Source: Bacillota bacterium
GTDB taxonomy: Bacteria; Bacillota; Clostridia; Christensenellales; Aristaeellaceae
Reading direction: 5' to 3'
DNA length: 64,000 nucleotides
Assembly: GCA_023416585.1 (NCBI GenBank)
Contig: JAEZHM010000113.1
Coordinates: 124,001-188,000, forward strand
Shown here: positions 33,919-42,006 of the stretch, in pieces
Layout of the letters: every line of letters starts with the position of its first letter
Numbering within the stretch: the stretch's first letter is position 1
Translations under genes and position numbers: made by a program
Notes under the pieces: model-generated
What the model was told of the DNA's origin: nothing
Databases searched by the model: none
Seen by the model: only the letters and a program-made list of their open reading frames with translations

Positions 33919-34869
33919 GTGGAACGAACCTCCATTGAGCAAATCGTGCGTGCGGTGATAGCGCGCATGGAAGCGGAAGGCGCACCGGCAGCGGCAAAAG
34001 CATTGGATGCTGTTCCCCATCAAAAGCCTGCCTACACTGGAAAGCCGGATGAAATGGCTCCGTTCGCAGGAGGCTGCCCTAAAGTGATTCCGGTGGAGAT
34101 ATCGGCCCGGCATGTGCACTTGTGTCAGGAAGACCTTCAAAAACTTTTTGGCACAGGAATACTGCCAAGCAAAAAGGCCATTTCTCAGCCTGGGCAGTAT
34201 CTTTCGGAATACCGTGTACGCCTGATCGGGCCCAAGGGTATTTTGGAAAACGTCGCTGTCTTGGGCCCTGTCCGCAGCGCCACGCAGGCTGAGATTTCCG
34301 CAACCGATGCAAGAAGCATGGGCATTGACGCCCCTGTCCGGCTGTCCGGCGAACTAAACGGCGCTGCCATGGTTTGTATACAGGCAGGGGAAAACATGGT
34401 TCAAAAGCCCTGCGCCATCATCGCCCAACGCCATGTGCACATGACGCCGGAGGATGCTGCAGCCTTTCAGGTAAGCCAGGGGCAGGAGATTGCCCTGACG
34501 GTGGATGGCAAAAGACCGCTGACGCTTGGCGGCGTGGTAGCGCGAGTATCCAGGGAATCCGCGTTGGCCTTGCATATTGATACCGACGAAGCCAATGCCG
34601 CGGGTGCATGGGGGAATACAGTATGCCGCCTGGCGGAAGGCTGCCCGCCCGCATCACAACTAAAGAGCGCCGGAGCGGCCGCGCAGGTTATGCCGGTGAA
34701 TGATCAGAAAGCGCTGGACGCGAAGCTGGTTTGCGAAGGGGATGTGCTATCCCTTCAAAAGGCCGGTGTGAAAACACTGTATCTGAAAAAGGATCAAATC
34801 ATCACACCGCTGGCCATAGACGCGCTGAAAGCACGCGGCATAACGCTTATAAGGGAGGGGCAAGGATGA
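33919..34869 (+). CDS. pduL: Phosphotransacylase PduL with extra C-terminal domain
   Basis: A 316-residue protein that transfers the acetyl group from acetyl-CoA to phosphate and recycles CoA in the lumen. Residues 1-20 form an encapsulation-like helix (IVRAVIARM). Two PduL beta-barrel halves follow, with RHVH metal-ligand motifs at 64-67 and 171-174. Residues of about 266-312 are an added domain (YLKKDQIITPLAIDALKARGI) resembling the EutT N-terminus. Usual PduL is 210-230 residues, so this is a fusion. The start is GTG at 33919 with AGGAGGG upstream. Acetyl-phosphate formed can yield ATP via an acetate kinase not seen here. Confidence 0.93.
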   Translation: MERTSIEQIVRAVIARMEAEGAPAAAKALDAVPHQKPAYTGKPDEMAPFAGGCPKVIPVEISARHVHLCQEDLQKLFGTGILPSKKAISQPGQYLSEYRVRLIGPKGILENVAVLGPVRSATQAEISATDARSMGIDAPVRLSGELNGAAMVCIQAGENMVQKPCAIIAQRHVHMTPEDAAAFQVSQGQEIALTVDGKRPLTLGGVVARVSRESALALHIDTDEANAAGAWGNTVCRLAEGCPPASQLKSAGAAAQVMPVNDQKALDAKLVCEGDVLSLQKAGVKTLYLKKDQIITPLAIDALKARGITLIREGQG

Positions 34870-35150
34870 TCATTGCAAAAGTGGTTGGCAACATCTGGGC
34901 GACCCGCAAGGAAGAGGCCTTGGTAGGCCGCAAGCTGATGATTGTCCAGCCGGCCCAGCTGACTGGTGAAATCACCGGGGAGTGCTTTGTGGCCGTGGAT
35001 GCCGTGGATGCCGGCATTGGCGATACGGTGCTGGTGGCCACCGGCAGCGGCGCTAGAAAATCGCCGGGGCAGGAGAATTCGCCCATCGACGCCTCCATAG
35101 TAGCCATCATAGACATCCATGAGGTGCAACGCTCCGGAGGCAAAGCATGA
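34866..35150 (+). CDS. eutN: Microcompartment vertex protein EutN (BMC-V)
   Basis: A 94-residue EutN/CcmL-type protein that forms pentamers capping shell vertices. It begins MIIAKVVGNIWATRKEEALVG and contains the conserved AVDAVDAGIGDTVLVATGS. ATG at 34866 overlaps the pduL stop (ATGA), and its own stop overlaps the next gene in the same way. The start with AAGG just upstream was chosen over longer in-frame ATGs inside pduL. Its presence shows that the operon encodes all three shell classes (hexamer, trimer, pentamer). Confidence 0.95.
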   Translation: MIIAKVVGNIWATRKEEALVGRKLMIVQPAQLTGEITGECFVAVDAVDAGIGDTVLVATGSGARKSPGQENSPIDASIVAIIDIHEVQRSGGKA

Positions 35151-36466
35151 ATCCGCTGGAACTATTGAAAGCGGGCGGTGTGGTCGGCGGCGGTGGTGCG
35201 GGATTTCCAACCTGGAAAAAACTATCCGTGCCTGCAAGTACGCTTTTGATCAACGGTGCGGAATGCGAACCCCTGCTCAAAAGCGATCAGTACTTGATGC
35301 TTCATCAAGCGGAGGCGTTAGTTCAGGCTGCCGAAAAGCTGGGGGAGATCATTTCCGCCGGCCAGGTGATGATTGCGCTCAAGGACCACTATCACGGCCA
35401 GATCGATGCCCTGAACGCGGCGGTAAAAAAGCTGAACGCAAAGGTACGCATCCATTCGCTGCCAACGGTGTACCCGGTGGGTGATGAACAGTCGGTTGTC
35501 TATGAGTGCGTGGGGGAGGCTGTGCCGCCCAAGGGCCTGCCCGGCTCGGTTGGCTGTACGGTGGTCAGTGTATCCACCGCCATCAATGCCTTGCATGCCT
35601 TTAATGGCTCTCCCGTTACACGGCGGCTTTTGACAGTGGCCGGCGAGGTTGCAAAACCAGGCCTGTATGACGTGCCGGTCGGAACCCTGGTCAGCGATGT
35701 GGTCACGGCTGCGGGCGGCATGACAGCATCAGGCTGCCGCATTCTCCTTGGCGGGCCTTTGATGGGTGTACTATTGCAGGAGGGGGAAACGGCTGTTGTC
35801 ACAAAAACCTGTGGCGGCATATTGGTGTTTCCCAAAGAACACCTGCTGGTGAACAGGGCAAGGCTGCCCCTTGCGCAAATGCGAAGCCGTGCCAAGTCCT
35901 GCTGCATACAATGCCGGTGCTGTACCGATCTATGCCCCAGGTTTCTGTTGGGGCATCCCATTTATCCGCATTTAACCATGCGGTCTTTCGCCATGGAGGC
36001 TAGGCCGGAGCCCTCCGCCATCCTCTGCATGGAATGCGGCATCTGCGAGCTGTTTGCCTGCCCCATGGGGTTGTCCCCCAGGCGCATACAGCAATTGCAA
36101 AAGGAAGAACTGCGCAAGATGGGCAGCAGCGATTCCTTTTCCCTTATAAAGAGCCAGCAGGATACAAGGGCGTGGCGGCAGGTACCCTCTGAAAGGATGG
36201 CAGCCCGGGTGGATGTAGACCGGTATGGATTCGACACGCCAAAGGTTGTTTATACCGTTGATCCCAAATCAGTTCGCATCCCCTTAAAGCAGCATATCGG
36301 CGCACCAGCCAAGGCAGCTGTGAAGCTGGGGGATGCGGTGCGTTTAGGTCAGGTGATTGGCGTCATGGGGGATGGGGAGCTTGGGACGAATGTACACGCA
36401 AGCATCGCTGGCCGGGTGATGGAGGTTTCGGACGCAATTGTAATCGCAAGGGAGGCGGAGCAATGA
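35147..36466 (+). CDS. pduS: Microcompartment RnfC-like iron-sulfur flavoprotein PduS
   Basis: A 439-residue PduS/RnfC-like protein. A GGGGAGFP nucleotide-binding segment (about residues 14-21) precedes a SLBB-like middle and two 4Fe-4S motifs: Cys253/256/259/263 and Cys294/297/300/305. The C-terminal part resembles the RnfC barrel-sandwich domain. In Pdu compartments PduS reduces cobalamin for adenosylation and may pass electrons across the shell with PduT, encoded next. With no alcohol dehydrogenase in the operon it is the best candidate for NADH reoxidation. ATGA overlaps couple it to eutN and pduT. Confidence 0.92.
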   Translation: MNPLELLKAGGVVGGGGAGFPTWKKLSVPASTLLINGAECEPLLKSDQYLMLHQAEALVQAAEKLGEIISAGQVMIALKDHYHGQIDALNAAVKKLNAKVRIHSLPTVYPVGDEQSVVYECVGEAVPPKGLPGSVGCTVVSVSTAINALHAFNGSPVTRRLLTVAGEVAKPGLYDVPVGTLVSDVVTAAGGMTASGCRILLGGPLMGVLLQEGETAVVTKTCGGILVFPKEHLLVNRARLPLAQMRSRAKSCCIQCRCCTDLCPRFLLGHPIYPHLTMRSFAMEARPEPSAILCMECGICELFACPMGLSPRRIQQLQKEELRKMGSSDSFSLIKSQQDTRAWRQVPSERMAARVDVDRYGFDTPKVVYTVDPKSVRIPLKQHIGAPAKAAVKLGDAVRLGQVIGVMGDGELGTNVHASIAGRVMEVSDAIVIAREAEQ

Positions 36467-37008
36467 TTTCCCTTGGACTGTTGGAACTGAATAGCATCGC
36501 CCGGGGAATCGAAGCCGGCGACGCCATGATCAAAACGGCAGATGTCCGGCTTTTAAAGGCCGCCACTGTCTGCCCCGGGAAATACATCATCATCATCAGC
36601 GGCGAGGTGGCGGCGGTGGCTGCCGCTATGGCTGCAGGGCGGAGCACCGCCAAGGAATACCTGGTGGACGACCTGGTCATAGCCAGCCTTGACAGTCAGG
36701 TGACCTCCGCTTTAAACGGCTGCACCGTTCCGCCCAGGATTGACGCCCTTGGCGTCATGGAATTTTTCAGCATCGCTTCCTCCATTGTCGCTGCGGATAC
36801 CGCGGCCAAAACGGCGGAGGTTACGATACTGGAAGTCCGTCTGGGTCTTGGCATCGGCGGAAAATCCTTTGTGACCCTTTCCGGTACTGTGTCGGCTGTC
36901 CAGGCAGCCATTAATGCCGGTGTCAAGGAGGCTGCGGAAAAAGGAATGGTGGTTTCCACCTGCGTAATTCCCTCACCCAGTCCAGAAATATTTCAGGCCA
37001 TGATTTAA
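36463..37008 (+). CDS. pduT: Iron-sulfur tandem-BMC shell protein PduT
   Basis: A 181-residue protein of two BMC domains that forms trimers. Cys37 in the ATVCPGKY loop matches the cysteine that, in known PduT, binds one 4Fe-4S cluster in the trimer pore. This permits electron transfer through the shell, with PduS as the partner. The second half (GVMEFFSIASSIVAADTAAK) is a normal BMC fold. It overlaps pduS by four bases and is the last shell gene, 13 bases before the phosphodiesterase. Confidence 0.94.
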   Translation: MISLGLLELNSIARGIEAGDAMIKTADVRLLKAATVCPGKYIIIISGEVAAVAAAMAAGRSTAKEYLVDDLVIASLDSQVTSALNGCTVPPRIDALGVMEFFSIASSIVAADTAAKTAEVTILEVRLGLGIGGKSFVTLSGTVSAVQAAINAGVKEAAEKGMVVSTCVIPSPSPEIFQAMI

Positions 37009-37021
37009 AAGGAGGATACAT

Positions 37022-37759
37022 ATGCCGCAGATCATCTATGGTCATCGCGGCGCATGCGGTTATGCGCCGGAAAACACGCTGGAAGCCTTTGAGCTTGCAG
37101 CTAAACAAGGGGCTGCCGGAGTTGAACTGGACGTGCACCTAAGCCGGGACGGCGAAGTGGTCGTTGCCCATGATGAGACTATCAACCGCGTTTCAGACGG
37201 AACCGGCTATATCAAGGATATGACACTGGCGGAATTGAAAAAGTATCGCTTCAATAAGCCGCATCCGGAATACAAGGATGCCAGGCTGCCTACCCTGCGG
37301 GAAGTCTTTGAGCTGTTGAAGCCTTATGGCTTGCATGTGAATGTGGAATTGAAAAACAGCCTGATCGACTATCCTGGCTTGGAAAAAAAGTGCATCGATC
37401 TCGCCCAGGCAGTTGGCATGGCGGACAGGGTGCTTTACTCCTCCTTTAACCATTACAGCCTTCTGCGGGTGAAGGCACTGAATCCAGATGCCAAGTGCGG
37501 TCTTTTATATGAGTGTACCATGGTAAAACCCTGGGATTATGCCAAATCCCTCGCTATGGATGCGTTGCATCCACACTTTTCAGAGCTTCAGGTAGGCGGT
37601 GAATGTGCTGCAGCTCATGCCCTGGGGATTGAGGTCAACCCATGGACCGTGAATGAAGAAGACGATCTGAAAGTGGTGATCGCGGCGGGGGCGGACAGGA
37701 TCATCACCAATTATCCTGACCGGGCATTGTCGGTATTGAAGACGATGCAAAAGGCGTAG
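37022..37759 (+). CDS. Glycerophosphodiester phosphodiesterase
   Basis: A 245-residue GDPD-family TIM barrel that hydrolyses glycerophosphodiesters such as glycerophosphoethanolamine to glycerol-3-phosphate and the alcohol. Catalytic residues are visible: His8-Arg9 (GHRGACGYAPENT), Glu35 and Asp37 (VELDVH), His50 (VVAHDE). It has no signal peptide, so it acts in the cytoplasm on imported substrate. Only 13 bases separate it from pduT, with AAAAGGAGG before ATG, so it is part of the BMC operon. That links phospholipid head-group breakdown directly to ethanolamine use. Confidence 0.93.
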   Translation: MPQIIYGHRGACGYAPENTLEAFELAAKQGAAGVELDVHLSRDGEVVVAHDETINRVSDGTGYIKDMTLAELKKYRFNKPHPEYKDARLPTLREVFELLKPYGLHVNVELKNSLIDYPGLEKKCIDLAQAVGMADRVLYSSFNHYSLLRVKALNPDAKCGLLYECTMVKPWDYAKSLAMDALHPHFSELQVGGECAAAHALGIEVNPWTVNEEDDLKVVIAAGADRIITNYPDRALSVLKTMQKA

Positions 37760-37821
37760 ACGGGGCATATCGCATATTCAGCAGATGACAGCTTTTCGGT
37801 GTGAAAGGAAGGTACATAGCA

Positions 37822-39399
37822 ATGCAGGCTTTTGTCAACGCAACATTTCTTTCCTGCGAAGAGAAAAACCGAATTTTCTCCGTGTTGGTGGAAGACAAGG
37901 GCCGCATTGTGTATACAGGCAATGAGCTACCCGCGCAGTATGCCGGTATCCGCAGGGTGGATCTGCATGGCGCTGCGGTTGTACCTGCCTTTGCCGATAC
38001 CCACATGCATTTTGAGTCGTATGCGCTTTTTAACAGCACAGTGGATGTGCGCAATGCGGCAGATTTTATGGATATGGGTCGGCTGCTGAGCCAATATGCT
38101 GATGGTCATCCCAAAGACAAGGTGATTGCCGCCTATGGCTGCAGCGCACATACTGTCAAAGAAAAGCGGCTGGTGCAGCGCGGCGACCTGGATCAAATGA
38201 CCGGCCGGCCGCTTATGATCGTCAAATACGACGGGCACGCGGCGGTTGCCAACAGTGCGCTTGTGCGCATGCTGCCCCAGGAAGTCATTGAGGATACCGG
38301 CTTTAATGCGGAAACCGGGTGGATGTATCAGAACGCGTTTTACAAAGGCGTGAACTTTATCACCAGCCAGATTCCCATTCCCAGGATCATCCAAGGCCTT
38401 GTCAGCGCGTCCCGGGAACTCAGCCGGAAAGGCATTGGCCTGGTGCATACGGTGGAAGGCGTGGGCTATCAGGGAGATATTGATGTAGATATGCTCCGCT
38501 TCCTGCGTGTTGGCTTACCCCAGACTATGCGCATCTTCTTTCAGACCATGGAGGTGGACAAGGTCAAAAAGCGCGGCATGAAGCGTATCGGCGGCTGTTT
38601 CAAGCTGGCGCTGGATGGCTGCTTTGGTTCAGAAGACGCGGCACTATTTGAACCTTATGCCAACAATCAAAATAATACAGGCTTTCTGGCCTACACCCAG
38701 GATGAGGTGAATGCATTTTGCATTGCGGCCAACCGGGCAGGGATGCAGATTGCCATGCATGCCATCGGCGATAAGGCGGTGGAACAGGCCGTTATTGGTC
38801 TGGAGACTGCTTTGAAGGATTATCCTCGGAATGACCACCGGCATATCATCATCCATGCGGATTTGATCAGCAAGGAGCAGCAAAGGCGAGTGGCTGCTAT
38901 AGGCGCGGCCATTGCACTGCAGCCGGCCTTCCTTGACTGGCATCAGGAACCGGGAGAATACCTTGAACATATTTTGGGGAATCAGCGGGCGCTTTCCATA
39001 GAGCCCTTGAGAGATTTGATTGATGCGGGGATACTGGTATCCGCCGGGTCCGATGCGCCCTGCACGCTGCCAGACCCTATAAACAGCATGCATATTTGCT
39101 GTAACCACCCTGATCCAGGCCAATCGGTAACGGTGCTGGAAGCGTTGAAGATGCATACGCTTTGGGCTTCCAAAACCTCTTTTGATGAGCAAGACCGGGG
39201 AAGCCTAAGCAAAGGCAAACTGGCAGATTTCGCTGTTCTTGCACAAAACCCTTTGGATATGGATGTATCCAGATTGAAAGAAAACAAAGTAATCGCCCTG
39301 TATCTGGAAGGAAAAAAGGTTATGAAGGAACCTGACGGGGTTGCCAAATTGCTTGCTTGGAGCATATTTGGGAGATTGTTCCGTCATAACCGGATATAA
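37822..39399 (+). CDS. YtcJ-like metal-dependent amidohydrolase
   Basis: A 525-residue amidohydrolase-3 family protein. It has the metal motif HMH in FADTHMHFESY, a central segment (HAIGDKAVEQA), a HADLIS metal-ligand strand and a late SAGSDAPC strand, the usual order for YtcJ-like enzymes. ATG at 37822 follows GGAAGG; the GTG at 37801 is less likely. It lies 62 bases after the phosphodiesterase and is probably co-transcribed. It could release amines from N-acyl or amide precursors, for example N-acylethanolamines, but the substrate is unknown. Confidence 0.8.
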   Translation: MQAFVNATFLSCEEKNRIFSVLVEDKGRIVYTGNELPAQYAGIRRVDLHGAAVVPAFADTHMHFESYALFNSTVDVRNAADFMDMGRLLSQYADGHPKDKVIAAYGCSAHTVKEKRLVQRGDLDQMTGRPLMIVKYDGHAAVANSALVRMLPQEVIEDTGFNAETGWMYQNAFYKGVNFITSQIPIPRIIQGLVSASRELSRKGIGLVHTVEGVGYQGDIDVDMLRFLRVGLPQTMRIFFQTMEVDKVKKRGMKRIGGCFKLALDGCFGSEDAALFEPYANNQNNTGFLAYTQDEVNAFCIAANRAGMQIAMHAIGDKAVEQAVIGLETALKDYPRNDHRHIIIHADLISKEQQRRVAAIGAAIALQPAFLDWHQEPGEYLEHILGNQRALSIEPLRDLIDAGILVSAGSDAPCTLPDPINSMHICCNHPDPGQSVTVLEALKMHTLWASKTSFDEQDRGSLSKGKLADFAVLAQNPLDMDVSRLKENKVIALYLEGKKVMKEPDGVAKLLAWSIFGRLFRHNRI

Positions 39400-39457
39400 G
39401 CATTCGTATTCACATGCAATATCGGTCTTATGATAAAAAGTACGGTGGTATTTTCGT

Positions 39458-39997
39458 ATGGTGGGTAAGCTTTATCGAATTCACTGGGTGGGCGAGGCTG
39501 AACTCCCTATTGATAATCTGATAAAACGTTATTATCGCCCCGAATCCTTGCTTCCTTTATGCAAGGCATGTGAGAATTACGGGAAGAATTATGCATGTCC
39601 ACCAGCGGATGCAGATCCATTGAACTTTTTATGCCGATTTACCCATATCCGCTTGTTTGCTGCCAAACTATTATTGACAGAGCACGTGGCAAAAAGTGAA
39701 GTGGAATCTATTTATGTGGATGCAATGTCATACTTTAATGAAGTACTGTATAGAAAAGAAGCTGAAAAAAGCAAAAGCATGGCCGTCATGCCGGGCAGTT
39801 GCAGATTGTGTCGGGAATGTGCCAGAATAGAAGGGGAGTCTTGCCGCCATCCGGCTAAGCTTCGGATGTCATTGGATGCTTTCTCCCTGGAAATCGCTCA
39901 AATGGCGAAAGAACTTTTTCATATCGAATTACAATGGTACACGAATAAGCAACCTGAGTATCTGACGATGATTGGCGGCATCCTTGAAAATGAGTGA
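39458..39997 (+). CDS. DUF2284 cysteine-rich metal-binding protein
   Basis: A 179-residue protein of the DUF2284 family, predicted metal-binding proteins of anaerobes with no settled function. It has Cys35, Cys38 and Cys47 in CKACENYGKNYACPP and a second set in the CRLCRECARIEGESCRHP stretch, both able to hold metal or iron-sulfur centres. ATG at 39458 has only a weak ribosome site (ACGGTGG). It lies 58 bases after the amidohydrolase in the same direction. A hairpin at 40039 probably ends the transcript. Confidence 0.85.
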   Translation: MVGKLYRIHWVGEAELPIDNLIKRYYRPESLLPLCKACENYGKNYACPPADADPLNFLCRFTHIRLFAAKLLLTEHVAKSEVESIYVDAMSYFNEVLYRKEAEKSKSMAVMPGSCRLCRECARIEGESCRHPAKLRMSLDAFSLEIAQMAKELFHIELQWYTNKQPEYLTMIGGILENE

Positions 39998-40038
39998 AAA
40001 TTGTTTATAAGTGAAAAACAGATTATGGCAATAAAAGA

Positions 40039-40078
40039 AAACACCGTTGAAAACCTAATGTTTTCAACGGTGTTTCTT
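40039..40078. terminator. Bidirectional terminator between convergent genes
   Basis: A perfect 16-base-pair stem (40039-40054 with 40060-40075) with a 5-base loop, rich in A on the left and T on the right, works as an intrinsic terminator on either strand. It forms the hairpin half of composite repeat copy 2. Confidence 0.8.
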
Positions 40079-40080
40079 TG

Positions 40081-40130
40081 TCTTGGGCAAGAGAATTTGA
40101 TTCTCCGGCATCTTGAATTCCATCGATATA
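40081..40130 (-). repeat. tRNA-3'-end-like repeat, copy 2
   Basis: Minus-strand reading gives GGAGA-ATCAAAT-TCTCT, a T-arm-like hairpin with a fully pairable stem, and an acceptor-like tail. Sequence differs from copies 1 and 3, but the stem pairing is kept by paired changes. It follows the hairpin at 40039 exactly as in the other copies. The rest of the gap 39998-40240 shows nothing else. Confidence 0.5.
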
Positions 40131-40240
40131 AATGTCACTATTCTCCAGCAAATGTCCTGGTGAAATAATGATTTGTCTACCTTTATCCAGCGTTGACTGG
40201 CAGCTCATGGAGCTTGGCTTTGGAATGGCTTTCATTGGTA

Positions 40241-41062
40241 TTAGAAGGGAAACAGGCGCGCGTAGTCATTTTGATGGTGGACAGCGCCATATTCGCAGGC
40301 TTCGAAAGCTTCGCAATAGTGTGTTTTGGCAGCGATCTGCACGCCGTAACGCTCTGTCAATAGGGGCCGCACAAGGTCTGTCTGCCTTTCGGAACGTGGC
40401 GCATACGCTTGCTTAAGCCAAACGATGCGGTCCTCTTCATTGCTTGGGATGCTGGCAGGATCAACACCATCTACCCAGGGCAGCCAATCGAATACTTGGC
40501 TTTCATGCTGTGCGTATGCCATGATTTTTTGGTCGATTACCTCATCGATGGCAATTGCAACATCGGCATGGAAGGGGTAGGGCTTTTGGAAGGTGTCTTC
40601 CATATAGAAAATCACCGGCATTTTGTTCATCACAGGTACAGTTGGTAAAAAGTTGGGCACGCGCAACAGGTATGAGCAATCCTGTACCAACTGAGCGGTG
40701 TTGCGGTGGTCAGGGTGGTAGTCGCATGGGCGGTGCGTAAAGATAATATCCGGCGCAAATGTGCGGATTTCACGCATCAAGCGCTCACGGTTGGCGATGT
40801 CAGGCATGAGGTAGCCGTCGTTAATATCCAGGCAGGTGTACGCAGCGATGCCCATGACCTCTTTGGCGTGCTGCGCTTCCTCGCGGCGGATCTGGACCAG
40901 CTTGTAGCCAGGATAATTCTCATGCCCGGACTGTCCGTTCGTGGTGCATAAAAAGCGTACTTCATGCCCCTGCCGGGCGTAGAGAATGGCGGTACCGGCC
41001 ATCTTTTCCGGGTCGTCCTGATGTGCTCCAATTACCATAACATGTAGCTTTGGGGTTGCCAT
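40241..41062 (-). CDS. PIG-L/LmbE-family deacetylase
   Basis: A 273-residue protein of the LmbE/PIG-L family, zinc enzymes that remove N-acetyl groups from sugars. The usual AHPDDE motif reads AHQDDPE here (His14, Asp16, Asp17), an unusual variant. A later HRPCDYHPDHRN segment supplies the remaining ligand. The start follows AAGGAGG. It is the last gene of a minus-strand sugar cluster, 77 bases after the epimerase gene at 41140. Relatives with a similar variant motif are known in sugar clusters, but the substrate is unknown. Confidence 0.85.
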   Translation of the reverse strand: MATPKLHVMVIGAHQDDPEKMAGTAILYARQGHEVRFLCTTNGQSGHENYPGYKLVQIRREEAQHAKEVMGIAAYTCLDINDGYLMPDIANRERLMREIRTFAPDIIFTHRPCDYHPDHRNTAQLVQDCSYLLRVPNFLPTVPVMNKMPVIFYMEDTFQKPYPFHADVAIAIDEVIDQKIMAYAQHESQVFDWLPWVDGVDPASIPSNEEDRIVWLKQAYAPRSERQTDLVRPLLTERYGVQIAAKTHYCEAFEACEYGAVHHQNDYARLFPF

Positions 41063-41139
41063 ATGATTTCCTCCTTCTTTGGTTGTAATCCAGCATGGAA
41101 TCCGGCTAAACAGGTAAAAATCCGCATGGCTATTCCCTT

Positions 41140-41994
41140 TCAGATTAGCCGCCGTAAATAATGTATTCCCTGCTCCAATGCTTGCAGGTTATCTTCCCAG
41201 CCCTCGTACTCCAAGGTGATCGTCCCATCGTATCCGCTGGATTTCAATATCTGAATACATTGTGCCAATGGTACCACGCCGTGACCCAGCATGGTGGAGC
41301 GGGTAAAGTTTCCATGCCGCGTCGCCGACCAACCCTCCGGCACCACTGAGCCTGCGGGCTTCCACAGCTGATCCTTGGCATGCACATGCACTGCATAAGG
41401 GGCTGCTATGGCCGTTGCTTCCAATATGGGTGCATCGACACCCGTAAAGTTTCCCAAATCCAGCAGCCAGCCGAAGTTTGGATGGTTGACTGCCCGAATC
41501 AACGCCTCCACCCGTTGCGGATCCTGCAAAAAGCGTCCATGGTTTTCGGTGCAGGTGGTAATTCCCTTGGTGGCAGCATAAGCGGCCAAGGTACGGATAG
41601 ATTCAGCAGTTTCCTCGATAGCCGTATGGTAGGTGTACCTAGGCAGGTTGCGGGGGGAAAAGCAAACATCGTGACGCATCACTTTCGCCCCAAGTTCTGC
41701 GGCCACGTCTACACAGCGGCACAGGCGGGACAACTCCGCTTCCATATCATCCTTCAAAAAATCTGCCTTCACCGTGTAGGCTATGATTTGAAGCTCAATT
41801 TTTTCGCAGTATGTCCGAAGCTCCCGGGCGGTGCCCAAGGCGTCGCCGGTAAGACCGAAAATTGTATGATCCAGGTCAATAAACTCAATCCCGTCATACC
41901 CAAAGGCCTTGGCTTTATCGCACATGTCAAAATAGGAGCAACCGCTTTGCCGGAAATATTTCAAAAAGCTGTAACTGCTTACTCCAAGCTTCAT
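41140..41994 (-). CDS. Sugar phosphate isomerase/epimerase (TIM barrel)
   Basis: A 284-residue protein of the xylose-isomerase-like/AP endonuclease 2 family. It begins MKLGVSSYSFLKYFRQSG and contains GWLLDLGNF and HVHAKD, which hold typical metal-binding acidic and His residues, and ends with ITLEYEG. Members interconvert keto and aldo sugars or inositol derivatives. It lies 12 bases downstream of the related gene at 42007, and both belong to the cluster with a Gfo/Idh/MocA dehydrogenase, a pairing common for inositol-like or oxidised-sugar pathways. The exact reaction is not known. Confidence 0.8.
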   Translation of the reverse strand: MKLGVSSYSFLKYFRQSGCSYFDMCDKAKAFGYDGIEFIDLDHTIFGLTGDALGTARELRTYCEKIELQIIAYTVKADFLKDDMEAELSRLCRCVDVAAELGAKVMRHDVCFSPRNLPRYTYHTAIEETAESIRTLAAYAATKGITTCTENHGRFLQDPQRVEALIRAVNHPNFGWLLDLGNFTGVDAPILEATAIAAPYAVHVHAKDQLWKPAGSVVPEGWSATRHGNFTRSTMLGHGVVPLAQCIQILKSSGYDGTITLEYEGWEDNLQALEQGIHYLRRLI

Positions 41995-42006
41995 TACCCT
42001 TCTCCT

